64,000 nucleotides of DNA from Gracilaria gracilis (lineage: Eukaryota > Rhodophyta > Florideophyceae > Gracilariales > Gracilariaceae), in NCBI GenBank assembly GCA_030374805.1, contig JARGSG010000197.1, forward strand, positions 124,001 through 188,000, given 5' to 3'. Numbering within the stretch: position 1 is the stretch's first letter; each line of letters starts with the position of its first letter. The translations under genes and the position numbers were made by a program. The notes beneath the pieces are model-generated. The model was given only the letters and a program-made list of their open reading frames with translations. It did no database searches and was not told where the DNA came from. This document shows, one piece after another, positions 1 through 10,478 of the stretch.

Positions 1-267
1 TCCCAGAGTGAGATTCTGTCAGAGCTTATACTCCCTGTTATATCCTGCATCAGAGCAGACGAGGTGACTGGTGGCAATCGCAATAGTCTATTGACAGCAA
101 GTCTTGGGGCTCTGGAGGTCGCTTTCGTTGATGTCGAAAGTGCGCGTCCCGGGTTCTCACGTGTGCTTTTGGAATCTTTGTTCACGGAGACTCTGCAATC
201 GAATTTACCAGAGGCCAACTCGCTTGTGAAGCATGTGCTTCAAAAGTCGAGAGCGAACGGAACATGA
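1..267 (+). CDS. 3' end of an unrecognised gene, cut by the window edge
   Basis: Frame 1 is open from the first base to a TGA at 265-267, giving 88 residues with no internal ATG, so this is the carboxyl terminus of a protein that begins upstream. The residues are mostly helix-forming: Leu/Glu/Ser-rich stretches such as SELILPVISCIRADE, then LPEANSLVKHVLQKSRANGT at the end. I recognise no motif. A helical-repeat or HEAT-like carboxyl end would suit this composition, but that is a guess. The open frame reaching the edge and the ordinary codon use make coding likely; the function is unknown. Confidence 0.5.
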   Translation, partial: SQSEILSELILPVISCIRADEVTGGNRNSLLTASLGALEVAFVDVESARPGFSRVLLESLFTETLQSNLPEANSLVKHVLQKSRANGT

Positions 268-1688
268 GAGACGGTATGAGCAGCTGATCTGCCAAACAGG
301 TCTTCAGAAACTCTTCTTCATGACCACACTTCAATGCTTGGTATCTACCGTTGGTACCAACTGTCATGACCTCACCTACTGCCTGGTTCTCATCTTACTA
401 CCTGTACCGAAACCAGACGAATCTGAGTGATATGTCGACGGAATGTAGCATCAACATCAACACGCACCTTGTATGGTCTACGACAATCTGTGAATAACAG
501 AACAAGCGTACCGTTTCTTACCGAAAAGAAACAAAAGTAGACTACTTCACTACTGAACATGCTTTTAACACTAAACGAACCCCAGTGATGAACTAGAAGA
601 CCCTACTAAAAGACTTTCTAGAACTACGAGGATCTGGAGTTGTATAGGTATTGTTCCAAGAGTATTGCGGTATGCCCGTGAAACCATGAGGACAGAGGGT
701 TGAAAGGCACACCGCACCCGATACTCTCGGCAAAGGCAGGCAAGCGCTATGCAGCAGGCAAACGTCCGTCAACCAGAAACCTGGGAGAATGATTGCCACA
801 TCTGCAGCACAAGCCCACCCGTTAGTCTCCGACGATCAAATTCTCGACGAGATTTTCATTCCGTCGCCAGTAGAGGCTCCGGTAGATCTCGCGCGATGCT
901 TCTCGTCGTGGGCGGACAACCGCAGTCGTCCACAGTGATGCATTGCATACGAAAGAACAAAGACCTGTCCCTAATCCTAGATAATTGTTGGCAAAAGAAC
1001 GGTGAACTGCACACCATGAATGGCGGTGATCACGTATTAGATACCCCCACCCTAACCCGCATGTACATGACATGTGGACCAGATCTTCTCGGGAAAGGAA
1101 TGGTTCTTGTCCTGATGAGAATGGTTCGGCAGAATGCCGATCCAGCACATCTAAATGAACCCTCGTATTCTCATCGATCGAAAAGGTATGGTTGAATCAT
1201 TCGTCGTGGAAGTGAGTTGACCCATTCCCTTCCGAGAGACATGGAAGTGAGAGAACCATTCCCTTTCCGATAGTGCGGGATGCGTACACACTCGCATCAG
1301 ACTTCTCTCGGCCGCCGACGGCTTAAATCCGTTTGCGGGCACGGATTCGGGGGCCGAATCGGCAGTGCCGATGCGCAATGAGTGAGGCTTTACAGAACAC
1401 TGTAATGATCAGTTTCGCATCTTGCATATTTGGCGCGAAACCCCCATACTTCAAAGTTTGGAGTCCAAACGTCGGAAAGTAGAGGCGGAACTGGATCACA
1501 CCGCCGTCACAATAACTGTACAAAAGAAGGTTCAACTTCAGGAACACCTTTCGTGCAGGAGGTGGTTGTCGCTGGACAGGAGAAAGTGAACTTGGGACCT
1601 GCTGATAAATTATACGTGCAAATCGAAACTGAAAAACTTCTGGGTGAAACGAAAGGGAAACTCGTCATCGTGATTCGCGTGGTGCACC
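268..1688. other. Intergenic region before the RFC gene
   Basis: I see no convincing gene here. The longest open frame (749-1195, plus strand, 148 codons) resembles no family I know and overlaps a 108-codon frame on the other strand. One copy of the window's recurrent TACCGTTGGTA motif lies at 346-356. An 89-codon frame runs into the start of the RFC gene and is probably 5' leader. Confidence 0.5.
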
Positions 1689-2768
1689 ATGAAGGATAGT
1701 GCTCAACTGTGGGTCGAAAAATACCGACCACGTGCGGTTTCCGACGTCGCTCACCAAGAAGAGGTAGTAGCTACTCTACAGAAAGCCGTCAAAGAACCTG
1801 CTGGAAGGGGTGATCTTCCACATCTTTTGCTCTACGGACCTCCTGGAACCGGGAAGACTTCCACTGCGTTAGCTCTCTGTCGCGATTTGTTTGGACCTCA
1901 GAACTACCGTTCGAGGGTTCTAGAGCTTAATGCGTCGGATGAGCGTGGAATCAAAGTCGTGCGTGACAAGATCAAGGTCTTCGCTCAGATAGCAGTATCT
2001 TCTAACGTGGCTACAAAAGGCTCTGATGGAAAATCGTATCCATGCCCACCGTACAAAGTAGTCATTTTGGATGAGGCTGATGCAATTACAACTGATGCAC
2101 AGACAGCCCTTCGAAGAACGATGGAAGCCCACTCAAGAGTAACCAGGTTCATTATCATATGTAACTATATCAGCCGCATTATTGGCCCACTTGCCTCAAG
2201 ATGTGCCAAGTTTCGGTTCAACCCTTTACCCCTTGAGGCAATGAAAGCTCATCTGCACAAAATCGCCAACGCTGAACACGTCAATGTATCCGAGGAGACT
2301 CTGGAATCGTTAATAGAGGCGTCCGAAGGCGATCTGCGAAAGGCGATTAACACGATGCAGTCTGCACAGCGAATACAATCTGACGCTGCACTTGATATCG
2401 ACAGCATCTCTGCTGCCGCATGTCTAGTGCCACCTTCAGTTGTGGATGCCTTTGATAATTCAATAACTGCAAAGGGAACAACGAATGCATCCGTTCGCAA
2501 GGCAGTTGATGAAATTTTGGTAGAGGGATATTCTTCTGGTCAACTCTTAACGCAGTATGCGGATCGTCTCATTGGTAGAATAGCAAGCCCTGGCATCAAC
2601 AAGCTGAATGACTTGCAAAAGGCGGCAATGGCACTGGTAATAGCAGACGCAGAGAATGCTCTTATTGATGGCTGTGACGAGAAAGTGCAGCTTTACGACA
2701 TTGCTTCTAGGGTTTCTCGAATAGCAAGTACTGCGGATGGCGATATAGCAGCGCTGCAAAAAGCCTGA
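1689..2768 (+). CDS. RFC4: Replication factor C small subunit, RFC4 type (yeast Rfc2)
   Basis: This is a 359-residue AAA+ ATPase subunit of the clamp loader that opens PCNA and loads it at primer-template junctions in the nucleus. It starts with the RFC signature WVEKYRPR (residues 8-15). Walker A is GPPGTGKT at 50-57, and the Walker B/DEAD box reads ILDEADA. The LNASDERGI box follows the first helices, and the arginine-finger SRC motif is present as SRCAKFRF. The carboxyl third is the helical collar. The run [13 protein letters not shown] after the LNASDERG box and the [13 protein letters not shown] context match the RFC4/Rfc2 clade better than RFC2, RFC3 or RFC5, which is family knowledge. 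Length is typical and there is no intron. The ATG is in context CACCATGA, and the next gene is on the opposite strand. Confidence 0.95.
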   Translation: MKDSAQLWVEKYRPRAVSDVAHQEEVVATLQKAVKEPAGRGDLPHLLLYGPPGTGKTSTALALCRDLFGPQNYRSRVLELNASDERGIKVVRDKIKVFAQIAVSSNVATKGSDGKSYPCPPYKVVILDEADAITTDAQTALRRTMEAHSRVTRFIIICNYISRIIGPLASRCAKFRFNPLPLEAMKAHLHKIANAEHVNVSEETLESLIEASEGDLRKAINTMQSAQRIQSDAALDIDSISAAACLVPPSVVDAFDNSITAKGTTNASVRKAVDEILVEGYSSGQLLTQYADRLIGRIASPGINKLNDLQKAAMALVIADAENALIDGCDEKVQLYDIASRVSRIASTADGDIAALQKA

Positions 2769-3016
2769 CGTTGCAGAATACACCTCCGTTCATAAAGGAC
2801 TGCCGTGCCAAGGCAAACTTATGCCTCTGTTTCTGTGAGACTCAAAAGTGCCTTTGACAGTTTTATAGCCTATACAGGGCTTGTCCAGAGTTTACCATAG
2901 CCATCGAGTCCTCTCCAGCAGGGTGTTGACGTATTAAAAACCCAACGACGAAATGGAAAATCCCGAACAAACTTGTTATTGTTGACTTGCGCCTTAGTTT
3001 GTGAGTGAGATTGTGA

Positions 3017-3916
3017 TTATGCCTGCAACAATACCGAGATTACTACGTTGCACAGTATGAACGCCCAAGAATATGAAATGGCGCACATTGGCGATTGCGA
3101 CGTTTGAGCTGCACAGACCCAATCGTCATCGAAACAAGTCGGTGGCAGCTTTCGGAAAAGAAACGATATAGGTCTCAACGCTTGGCAGTCCACCGCCATC
3201 GCTATTCCTTTCCCCGTAGACGTGTCTTGAAATGAAAAATAATACCATAGGAATATGAATGATATGATCCTCGGTATCATTCTAAGCATTTGACTTGTAA
3301 CGCCTTGTCGTACAACACCCGCTCCTGGTTTCATCATTTCAGCTAGCGCGCTTGTCATGGCGTCTATTCCCATTGAACTTGTTGCACTTAATCCTTGTTC
3401 AGCTGTTGCGAATGGAATGAAACAATGAAGACGTTGACGGTCAGCTCTTCTATCTCTTGAGTCCAAGCGCATTTTCGCTGGGTGTTGAAACAACGTTGAT
3501 TCCTTTGTGAACTAACCTTTCTTCTCGTTGAGAGCCTTTTCAACCTTGTTCGCCTCCCGAGTAACACGAGCGTATTGAACAAGGGTGTCCGGAGCATTGA
3601 GCTTCTTTGCATCATTTCGCAGCTGCTTTAGCCGTTGCTGCAAAAATTCGACGCTTCCTTCTTCGACTGGCTCTGGCTGCGAGCACGAATTGGAGCTTTG
3701 CTGTTGAGGGCTATTTTCTGCGTTTTCGCGCTCTAGGACTGGTGAGGCCTGTGGTTGGGGCTGAGGCTCGGGCTGGGGTTCTGATTGAGTAACAGGTGTT
3801 TGCGGTTGGTTCGTTTCCCGTGATCGACTGAGGGCGGCGTCAAACTTGGGCGCGAATCGATCGATGGCCAGGCTGCCGGCGTGTGCCAGAATGCTGGTTG
3901 CGATGACGACTTCCAT
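3017..3916 (-). CDS. GET1: GET1/WRB-like tail-anchored protein insertion receptor, two exons
   Basis: It is a subunit of the ER receptor that takes tail-anchored proteins from the Get3/TRC40 ATPase. Exon 1 is 3517-3916, exon 2 is 3017-3402, and the inferred intron is 3403-3516 (114 nt, GTTAGT...CAACAG, phase 1). The join changes ...ALNEKK to ...ALNEKKAEQGLSATS and gives 261 residues. The order matches the family: an amino-terminal hydrophobic segment (MEVVIATSILAHAGSLAI), a Gln/Pro-rich linker, a coiled coil (FLQQRLKQLRNDAKKL then VQYARVTREANKVEKAL, the best match to WRB), then hydrophobic segments around IISFIFLWYYFSF and the carboxyl terminus. The linker is longer than in animal WRB. The frame is open upstream to 4117, but the ATG at 3916 puts the first membrane segment at the terminus as in the family. 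It converges with RFC4. Confidence 0.8.
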
Positions 3917-4486
3917 GTTAAATGGTAGAGTATCGGCTACTATATTGTGTTGTGGATTGATCTTCATGATGACGATGTAGTCGATCAGGAAAGCAGCTTG
4001 TTGAAAGAACTTTGAATTCTCGTCAATCATTTTGCAGATTTCCGTGAAAACTATATTTGGTTTTCGTTTAATTTTTATACACGACGCTTTCTTTCCCTTG
4101 GCCCTACACGTACTCACACTGAATTGGGCTTCGCCAGGTGTGATGTAATGATTGGCTTGTGCAACACACGATGCAATTGCTACAGTATACCTTCATCGGA
4201 GAGCGCTGCGACCAAGGTCAATGTCTTTGGAGGTCACGCAAGGCGTCTATAAAAGGTAATGCTGTCTCGATGAGTAGGTGCCGAGGACACCCAAATTCAA
4301 CGCAGTCACGAGTTTCGGTTGTAAAGAGGTCCACTCTTCTTCGCTTTATTTGCAAAAAGAACAGGTTTTGCAAGATTAATGAAGTCCTTGCCAAGGGGAA
4401 CTCTGAGATTTCTAGTCACGCTCAGGAACTGCTTTGCAGAAACATCATGTACCGGAGAGAGGGCACATTATAAACGATTGAGAGCT
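3917..4486. other. Gap between GET1 and the retrotransposon
   Basis: This region upstream of GET1 should hold its promoter. The GET1 frame stays open to 4117, so a longer amino terminus is possible. The 104-codon plus-strand frame at 4159-4473 has no recognisable motif, and I do not call it a gene. Confidence 0.4.
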
Positions 4487-4491
4487 ATCAT
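4487..4491. repeat. Left target-site duplication (ATCAT)
   Basis: ATCAT directly before the 5' LTR is repeated directly after the 3' LTR at 10474-10478. This is the 5-bp duplication expected of LTR-element integration. Confidence 0.9.
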
Positions 4492-4627
4492 TGTGAGTGA
4501 CGTAGTCCTGGCCACAAAGTGGAACGTGCCATAGTGTCCACACGTTCCACTCTGCGTGCAAAATAAAGGACGGCCGGCGACGGCGAGTGCTCAACTCCTC
4601 CTGGGGGTCAAGCGTCAACCCATTTCA
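4492..4627 (+). repeat. 5' LTR, 136 bp
   Basis: It begins TGTGAGTGACG and ends CCCATTTCA. It contains an 11-bp perfect inverted repeat (AGTGGAACGTG at 4518-4528 and CACGTTCCACT at 4541-4551, 12-nt loop) and an AATAAA at 4562-4567 that could serve as TATA-like or poly(A) signal. I read no differences from the copy at 10338-10473. Confidence 0.95.
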
Positions 4628-4642
4628 TGGTAGCATCGCTCC
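4628..4642 (+). other. Primer-binding site, probably initiator-Met tRNA
   Basis: TGGTAGCATCGCTCC follows the LTR with no gap. TGG pairs with a tRNA 3' CCA, and TGGTAGCA fits eukaryotic initiator-Met tRNAs, whose 3' ends read ...TGCTACCA. The remaining bases would match an initiator whose acceptor stem starts AGCATCG. The exact primer is inferred. Confidence 0.65.
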
Positions 4643-6065
4643 CCAATTCCTCCGACCACACCGAGGGGGCCGAACTTCCTTTCCTTCTTCCCCCCCTGCT
4701 CCTGCCACCACTCCGCACCCTCGTCGCCTTTGTCAAACGACACCACTGTTCGCCATCACACTCGTCCTTGCGTATCGCATCTCGTGGCCCCGCCAGGCGG
4801 CGCGTAGCCGCCATATCCTATAGCAGCACCTCGCTACCGCACCCCACTGCCGGGCTTCCGCGCCACGCCACCTGTCGCATCCCATCTCTGCGCCTCGCCG
4901 CCGTACCTTGCAGTCACCTCGTACTGGCCCGCCATTGCTTCCGCACCGCACTGACAGGCTTTTGCACCGCGCCTTGCCACCGCATTCCGCCGGCGCACCC
5001 ACGCACCGCGCCTGGCCACCAACCCTTACCACCGCACCACCCTGCCGCGGGTGGTCCCCAACTTGACATCCGCACCTCTCTGTCGTGCCTGGTCTCCCGC
5101 GCCCTCACACTTGCACCTCTCCGCCGTGGCTGGTAAATCGCTCCTTACCTCCGCACATCCCCACCGCGCCTGTGCACCGCACCTGGTCACCGCTTCTTAA
5201 GCGCCGCCTCTCTCCTCCGGCCGCGCCGCTTCTCTTCCTCCGGCCGCGCCGCTTCTCTTCTTCGGCCGCGCCGCTTCTCTTCTTCGGCCGCGCCGCCTCG
5301 CCTGCCGCCACCGGCCGCATCGCCACGCCTTTCTCGGCCACGCTGCCGCAACACACCCTCCAAGAGCCTACTCTGTCTAGGGGGCGTGGTGTGTTGGCGC
5401 ACTAAGCATTGGGTTGTCTCTCTGGCCCAGAACTACAGGTTGAGTTTCGAAGTCTCGCTGGCCCACGGGAAGCTGCGTGGTGTCGTGTATTTAACGGGCG
5501 GGAAGCTGCGCCTGTTGATTAAGAGCCTCTGTTGCCTCCCTGATTCAGGAAGCTGGCACTTTGTTGGCAAGGACTACTCGCAAGCTGAAAACCGGCAGGG
5601 AATCGACAGGGGACTTGTACCAAACCGTTGGATCTGATATCACTCCGAATAACTGGCTCTGCTGGGGAGTGCTCTGTCTCCCGACGGTGACGGGGTGTCT
5701 CGTCGTTCAGCCCGAGTTGTCCGCGCCATCGAAGCATAACGGAGAAGATCGCCCCCGCTCGTACGACGCAAGAAACTAGAGAGGGTACACTGGTGAAAAC
5801 ATATCTCTCTGTTAGTAACCTCCTCTGGACGTCTCGTAGCCGTAAAAGCACCTCGTTCTGAGGCACGCAGAACTTGGGAGGCCAAAGCAAAACGTGTCTC
5901 ACCGGGAGAGAGTTAACCCGGAGCCAGAGGTCTGACCTTTAGGAGTACGGGGCTAGCACCCCCTGCCAGTGACTCTGAACAAGAAGAAACCCTCACCCAG
6001 TAGGGGACTGGTGAAGACTACAACCTGCAATAGCCCCTCTGCTCCCGCGTCGAGGTAACTCCGTG
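4643..6065 (+). other. Long GC-rich leader of the copia element
   Basis: About 1.4 kb separates the primer site from gag, which is long for copia. Its first half is very C-rich (many CCACCGCACC-like strings) and holds a 22-23 bp tandem repeat. A 169-codon frame starts at the LTR/primer junction (ATG at 4627) but has the composition of translated low-complexity sequence. The second half (5400-6060) is balanced in composition. Packaging or translation signals would be expected here; I cannot identify them. Confidence 0.5.
5213..5300 (+). repeat. Tandem repeat inside the copia leader, four 22-23 bp units
   Basis: GGCCGCGCCGC recurs at about 5219, 5242, 5264 and 5286, with TTCTCTTCTTC-like spacers between copies. 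The near-identical units suggest recent expansion or a structured RNA in the leader. Confidence 0.8.
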
Positions 6066-9000
6066 ATGGAAGCGGAAAAAGAACACGAGTCGAAGCGCAT
6101 CCCGCGACTGAAGGGCACCGCCGACTATTACACTTGGCGCATATACGTACGAGACATTATGCACTCGGGTCAAGTATTGTTCGTCCTGTCCGACCCTCGA
6201 CCTGATGAAGGAACAGAAGAATCCCAAAGTCATTGGGACGACGCCGACCGTAAGGCCCGATCTGCCATCGTGCAGAATTTAGGAACTCAACCAATAATTG
6301 CCGTATCCGAACTCCTCGAACGAGACCACTGCACTGCTCTGGAGGTATGGACCAAACTGGAGTCCACCTACAAGAAGGACAACATCCAGTCCAAAATGAA
6401 CCTACGACAGAAATTAAGCACATTTACATTCAAAGACGGCGAGGATATACAACAACATCTCCTACAAATGGAAACCACATTCCTAGAACTCGCCCGTCTG
6501 GGCGATCCTCTATCCGACCGTGAGCGAACTGCTACACTACTTCGGACACTTCCAGACTCCTTGATGGCGATCACGTTACTGGCCGATGCAAACAACATGG
6601 ACTACGACCAAGTCGTTTCACTCGTACGTTCTGAAATGGATCGCCGGAACCATCGCTCATCCTCGAGCACAGCTAAAGCAACGGACCCAAACAAAGACGG
6701 CAAACATCCTTACCCTGCGGCACATAAGTTGAATACTGCCTTCAAACATCAGCGAAAGAGAACGAAAGGCATCGAATGCTGGAACTGTGGACGAATCGGC
6801 CACATACGATCCGAATGTTGGTCCCGCAAAGGCACGAACAATAACGCACCCAGCCAAAGGGGTGGTCGACACAGAAGAGGAAGTCGCAATCGAAACAATC
6901 ACAACAATACAAACAGTCCTAACAAGGACTGGGACACCACCAACGGCCCGAACAAGGGAAATAGTAACCGTCGACAAGGTAACAAACGCAACAACAATCA
7001 CCACGAAGACGGCACACATCGTGGTTTTGTCGCTATCGCGCAAGCAAGTGCCTCTCCTAGCGGAATCGTTCACACATGGTTAGACTCGGGGGCCACTCAC
7101 GTCTTCATCAAGGACAGGAACTCCTTTTGGGAGTACAATACAACACGACGCCAAACCGTGCGCACATGCGATACATCTTCAGATATCATCGCCCATGGCA
7201 CCATCAAACTGCCCATCGGAGAAGGTCTTATACTACCCGCGAAACACACTCCGTCTTTCGACTCTAACCTAGTTTCACTCTCAGTTCTCTCGCAACACGT
7301 CCGCGTCGAGTTATCAAACGAGCAAGGACTAACGGGATTCGATCTCAAGGATCTGTCCTCTGGGCAAACATTGTACAGGTCTTTCCCCAGAGACGGCCTA
7401 TACCCTCTACCAAATCCGGTACCTTCCCCTCGAGCACAAGGCGCCATGCTATCCCCAGGAAACACAGCCAAAGACTGGCACGAGAAACTAGGACATCCCG
7501 GAAGAGAAAGGCTCCTGGCATGCGTGGATCAATGCGACGGAGTTCCACCACTTTCCTCATCGGAAATCGCTAACGTACACTGCACACCTTGCATACACGC
7601 TGGAAGCAAACGTGCACCACTACAACACTCCACATCGGTTGCCTCTAAACCATTGGAACTCACTCATACCGATATCACCGGCCCCATCAGCCCTCCATCA
7701 CTACAAGGGTCAACGTACATCCAGGTACTCATCGACGACAACACAAGAGCTTGCTCAGTTTACTTCCTAGACAAAAAGTCTCAGTTCTTCCAGTCGATCC
7801 GATGGTACAAGGCTCGCGCGGAGAACGAACTCTCTCCCAACAGAGTGTACCGCGTTCGCCTTGACGGGGCGGGTGAGAACAGATCGGACGACTTCGTCAC
7901 GTACGCAATGGAAAGCGGTATGATTCTCGAGTACGCACCACCGTACGCTCATCAATCAAATGGCGTAGCCGAAAAGATCATTCAAGACTTGTGGAAGATG
8001 GCACGGACCTTTCTGCAAGCTTCCCAGCTTCCCCTACAACTCTGGGAAGAAGCCGTATCTCACGCCAACTATCTGAGGAACCGCCTGCCGAACTCTCGCG
8101 TAGATATGAAGATACCTTACACCCTCTGGTTTGGTAAGAAGCCAGACTTCACGAATATCCTGAAGTTTGGGCAACCAGGACACGCATTCATCTACAGATC
8201 GGACACAGTCGCAAACAAGAAGTTACTTCCTCGCGCCCTCCCTGGTCACTTCGTAGGCATGCAAAGCCCTCGCACCTTACTAAGAATATATATTCCTTCA
8301 ATCCGGAAAGTAATCAAGTGCCGAGACAGGGATTTTAAGGTGGCGAAGGAATCTCTACCTTCATTAAGCGAACTCATCGACTTCTCCTCTCTCCGACGGA
8401 TCGAGGCCGAGAACGAGATGGAGGAAGAGGATGAAGAACATATGGATGCATCCCTGGCTCACTGCATGGTCACTCAGTCGCGTTTCCAAGATCTCGGAGA
8501 AGCGGGCAAAGCACACATAAGATTCGAAGAAGCTAGACTTCTCCCCGAATGGGCTGAAGCGATAGACAGAGAATTTGACGCACTCGTTAGCAGGAACACA
8601 TGGGAGCTGGTGGACAGGAAGCCTGGAATGAAACCGCTCCCATTCTTATGGACCTTCACCGTCAAACATGTAAGCGCTGATCCTCCTAAGGTTCTTGCCA
8701 AAGCACGCTGCGTAATCCGGGGCGACAAGCAACGTCCTTACTTGGACTTCGACCCGGACAATCTGTACGCGCCAGTGGCACGGCTTGAGACTATTCGCCT
8801 CGCCATCGCCAAGGCAGCGGCTCAGGGCCTAATAATGGAAACCATGGACATCAGTAACGCCTACTTATACGGAGACCTCGAGGAGCCTCTCTTAATGGAA
8901 CAACCCCAGAACTCCTCTGGATCCTCCTACGTCGCTGGCAAGGTCTGCCTACTTAAGAAATCAATCTACGGGGCACGACAGGCGGGACAAATTTGGGGCT

Positions 9001-10085
9001 CCGTACTTCACGACGAGCTAATACGTCACGGTTTCAATCAATCAAGTACGGATAGTCGCCTATACTTGTACAAATCCAGGAGTGCTATACTGAACCTCGT
9101 TGTTGTTGTTGATGACATCCTTATGCTATCCAATTCTTATTCCCTCCTCAAAGACTTTAAGGTCGAGATGCAGAAACTCTTCCAGGTGAAGTTTCTTGGT
9201 GAAGCAAAGTCTTTCATTGGAATGGACCTAGAACGGGATAGGAATGGAATCAAGGTCCGCCAAACAAGATACATCGATAAGATGTTGAGAGAATATGGGC
9301 TGTGGAACTCCAACCCATCGCGGACGCCGTTGCCTTCCCTTTGCGACATCACGAGTCGAGGTGATGATGAGCAACAGCTCTCATCGGCGCTTCACGGTCG
9401 CTACCGTAAGCTGGTAGGACATTTGATGTACCTCGCCGTATCCTCTAGACTGGATATAATGTTTGCGGCCTCAATGCTGGCAAGGCAAGTACATGACCCC
9501 TGCATGAGGCACATGGGACTTGCGAAGAGAGTAATAAGATATTTGAATGGTACGAAGGGCCTTGGACTATTTTTCCCTTCGAACAATTCAGCACCAATGG
9601 AAGCATACTGTGATGCAGACTGGGCTGGATGCCGTGATACCAGAAAATCGACGACGGGACTGTTGATAAAGGTGAATGAAGCGCCGGTTATGTGGACGAC
9701 AAAGAAACAAACGCTCATTGCGTTGTCGTCTGGCGAGGCAGAATACATCGCACTGTCATATGGCGGAAAGGCCTTGACATGGATGCGTAGGCTCTTTTGG
9801 GAACTTTGCAATGACGAAGTTCTTACAAATGAAGAACCTAGTATGTACCCGATCAATATCTTCACGGACAGTTCAACGGCACTGTCTATCGCCAAGAATG
9901 CTAAGACTTCGGAAAGGAACAAGCATATCGGTTTGAAGTATCACCATGTTAAAGAGCTTGTGAAAGATAAGATTGTGAGAGTGGAGGGGATTCCCACCGA
10001 GGTACAACCTGCCGACATCTTGACGAAGTCTTTGAGGCATGATGCACTAGAAAGTCTCAAGCTGCTTTGCGGTCTGTTTGCGTAG
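6066..10085 (+). CDS. Copia gag-pol polyprotein, intact
   Basis: One frame of 1339 residues encodes every retrotransposition function. Gag (UBN2-like) is amino-terminal and ends in a CCHC zinc knuckle, CWNCGRIGHIRSEC, near residue 238. The aspartic protease motif WLDSGATHVFI lies near 338. A GAG-pre-integrase segment (WHEKLGHPGRERLL, near 471) leads into the integrase core, with DITGPI, RLDGAGEN and the VAEK glutamate. Reverse transcriptase carries VVVVDDILML near 1014, so the catalytic pair is VDD rather than YVDD. Ribonuclease H closes the protein (SSGEAEYIALSYGGKALTWMRR, then IFTDSSTALSIAKN). No stop or frameshift is present; Gag and Pol are one fusion, as in most copia elements. A GTG directly precedes the ATG at 6066, which I take as start. 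Promoter and termination are supplied by the LTRs. Confidence 0.95.
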   Translation: MEAEKEHESKRIPRLKGTADYYTWRIYVRDIMHSGQVLFVLSDPRPDEGTEESQSHWDDADRKARSAIVQNLGTQPIIAVSELLERDHCTALEVWTKLESTYKKDNIQSKMNLRQKLSTFTFKDGEDIQQHLLQMETTFLELARLGDPLSDRERTATLLRTLPDSLMAITLLADANNMDYDQVVSLVRSEMDRRNHRSSSSTAKATDPNKDGKHPYPAAHKLNTAFKHQRKRTKGIECWNCGRIGHIRSECWSRKGTNNNAPSQRGGRHRRGSRNRNNHNNTNSPNKDWDTTNGPNKGNSNRRQGNKRNNNHHEDGTHRGFVAIAQASASPSGIVHTWLDSGATHVFIKDRNSFWEYNTTRRQTVRTCDTSSDIIAHGTIKLPIGEGLILPAKHTPSFDSNLVSLSVLSQHVRVELSNEQGLTGFDLKDLSSGQTLYRSFPRDGLYPLPNPVPSPRAQGAMLSPGNTAKDWHEKLGHPGRERLLACVDQCDGVPPLSSSEIANVHCTPCIHAGSKRAPLQHSTSVASKPLELTHTDITGPISPPSLQGSTYIQVLIDDNTRACSVYFLDKKSQFFQSIRWYKARAENELSPNRVYRVRLDGAGENRSDDFVTYAMESGMILEYAPPYAHQSNGVAEKIIQDLWKMARTFLQASQLPLQLWEEAVSHANYLRNRLPNSRVDMKIPYTLWFGKKPDFTNILKFGQPGHAFIYRSDTVANKKLLPRALPGHFVGMQSPRTLLRIYIPSIRKVIKCRDRDFKVAKESLPSLSELIDFSSLRRIEAENEMEEEDEEHMDASLAHCMVTQSRFQDLGEAGKAHIRFEEARLLPEWAEAIDREFDALVSRNTWELVDRKPGMKPLPFLWTFTVKHVSADPPKVLAKARCVIRGDKQRPYLDFDPDNLYAPVARLETIRLAIAKAAAQGLIMETMDISNAYLYGDLEEPLLMEQPQNSSGSSYVAGKVCLLKKSIYGARQAGQIWGSVLHDELIRHGFNQSSTDSRLYLYKSRSAILNLVVVVDDILMLSNSYSLLKDFKVEMQKLFQVKFLGEAKSFIGMDLERDRNGIKVRQTRYIDKMLREYGLWNSNPSRTPLPSLCDITSRGDDEQQLSSALHGRYRKLVGHLMYLAVSSRLDIMFAASMLARQVHDPCMRHMGLAKRVIRYLNGTKGLGLFFPSNNSAPMEAYCDADWAGCRDTRKSTTGLLIKVNEAPVMWTTKKQTLIALSSGEAEYIALSYGGKALTWMRRLFWELCNDEVLTNEEPSMYPINIFTDSSTALSIAKNAKTSERNKHIGLKYHHVKELVKDKIVRVEGIPTEVQPADILTKSLRHDALESLKLLCGLFA

Positions 10086-10337
10086 CGCTTGAAATTTGTT
10101 TGATTACTAACTTATTTAACCTCTACGTTTTTTTTTTGCTTTGTCTTTTGTATTGGTGATCATAGATGTCTTTCGAGTAGGAATTTGTATGGTGCTATAC
10201 CTTTTCCTTAGACACGCAGATTTTTTCCTACTGGGTTTTACTGCGGCAAAGGTTTTTAACGGCAGCCACCTTCGGTTTATAGTGTAGAATAGTTTATGCG
10301 CAATTCATCGCTCTACGAGCATGTTTGCGAGGGACGG

Positions 10338-10473
10338 TGTGAGTGACGTAGTCCTGGCCACAAAGTGGAACGTGCCATAGTGTCCACACGTTCCACTCTG
10401 CGTGCAAAATAAAGGACGGCCGGCGACGGCGAGTGCTCAACTCCTCCTGGGGGTCAAGCGTCAACCCATTTCA
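10338..10473 (+). repeat. 3' LTR, 136 bp
   Basis: It matches the 5' LTR over its full length. A purine-rich run ending GAGGGACGG lies directly before it at 10329-10337 and is the likely polypurine tract. ATCAT follows at 10474-10478. Confidence 0.95.
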
Positions 10474-10478
10474 ATCAT

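Larger units (their letters stand above)
4492..10473 (+). mobile_element. Complete Ty1/copia LTR retrotransposon, 5982 bp
   Basis: The parts are a 136-bp 5' LTR, an adjacent primer-binding site, a 1.4-kb leader, one uninterrupted gag-pol frame, a short 3' region and a 3' LTR that looks identical to the first. LTRs start TG and end CA, with ATCAT duplicated on both sides. Integrase precedes reverse transcriptase, which defines Ty1/copia rather than Ty3/gypsy. Identical LTRs and an open frame point to a recent, possibly still competent insertion. The very short LTRs recall GalEa-type copia elements known from aquatic animals and red algae, but placing it in that clade needs a reverse-transcriptase phylogeny. 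Confidence 0.95.

Noticed and set aside
749..1195. 148-codon plus-strand frame
   Set aside because: No family resemblance, and a 108-codon frame overlaps on the other strand; composition is not protein-like.
4627..5136. 169-codon frame starting at the copia LTR/primer junction
   Set aside because: Pro/His/Arg-rich translation of low-complexity C-rich DNA; kept only as an observation about the leader.
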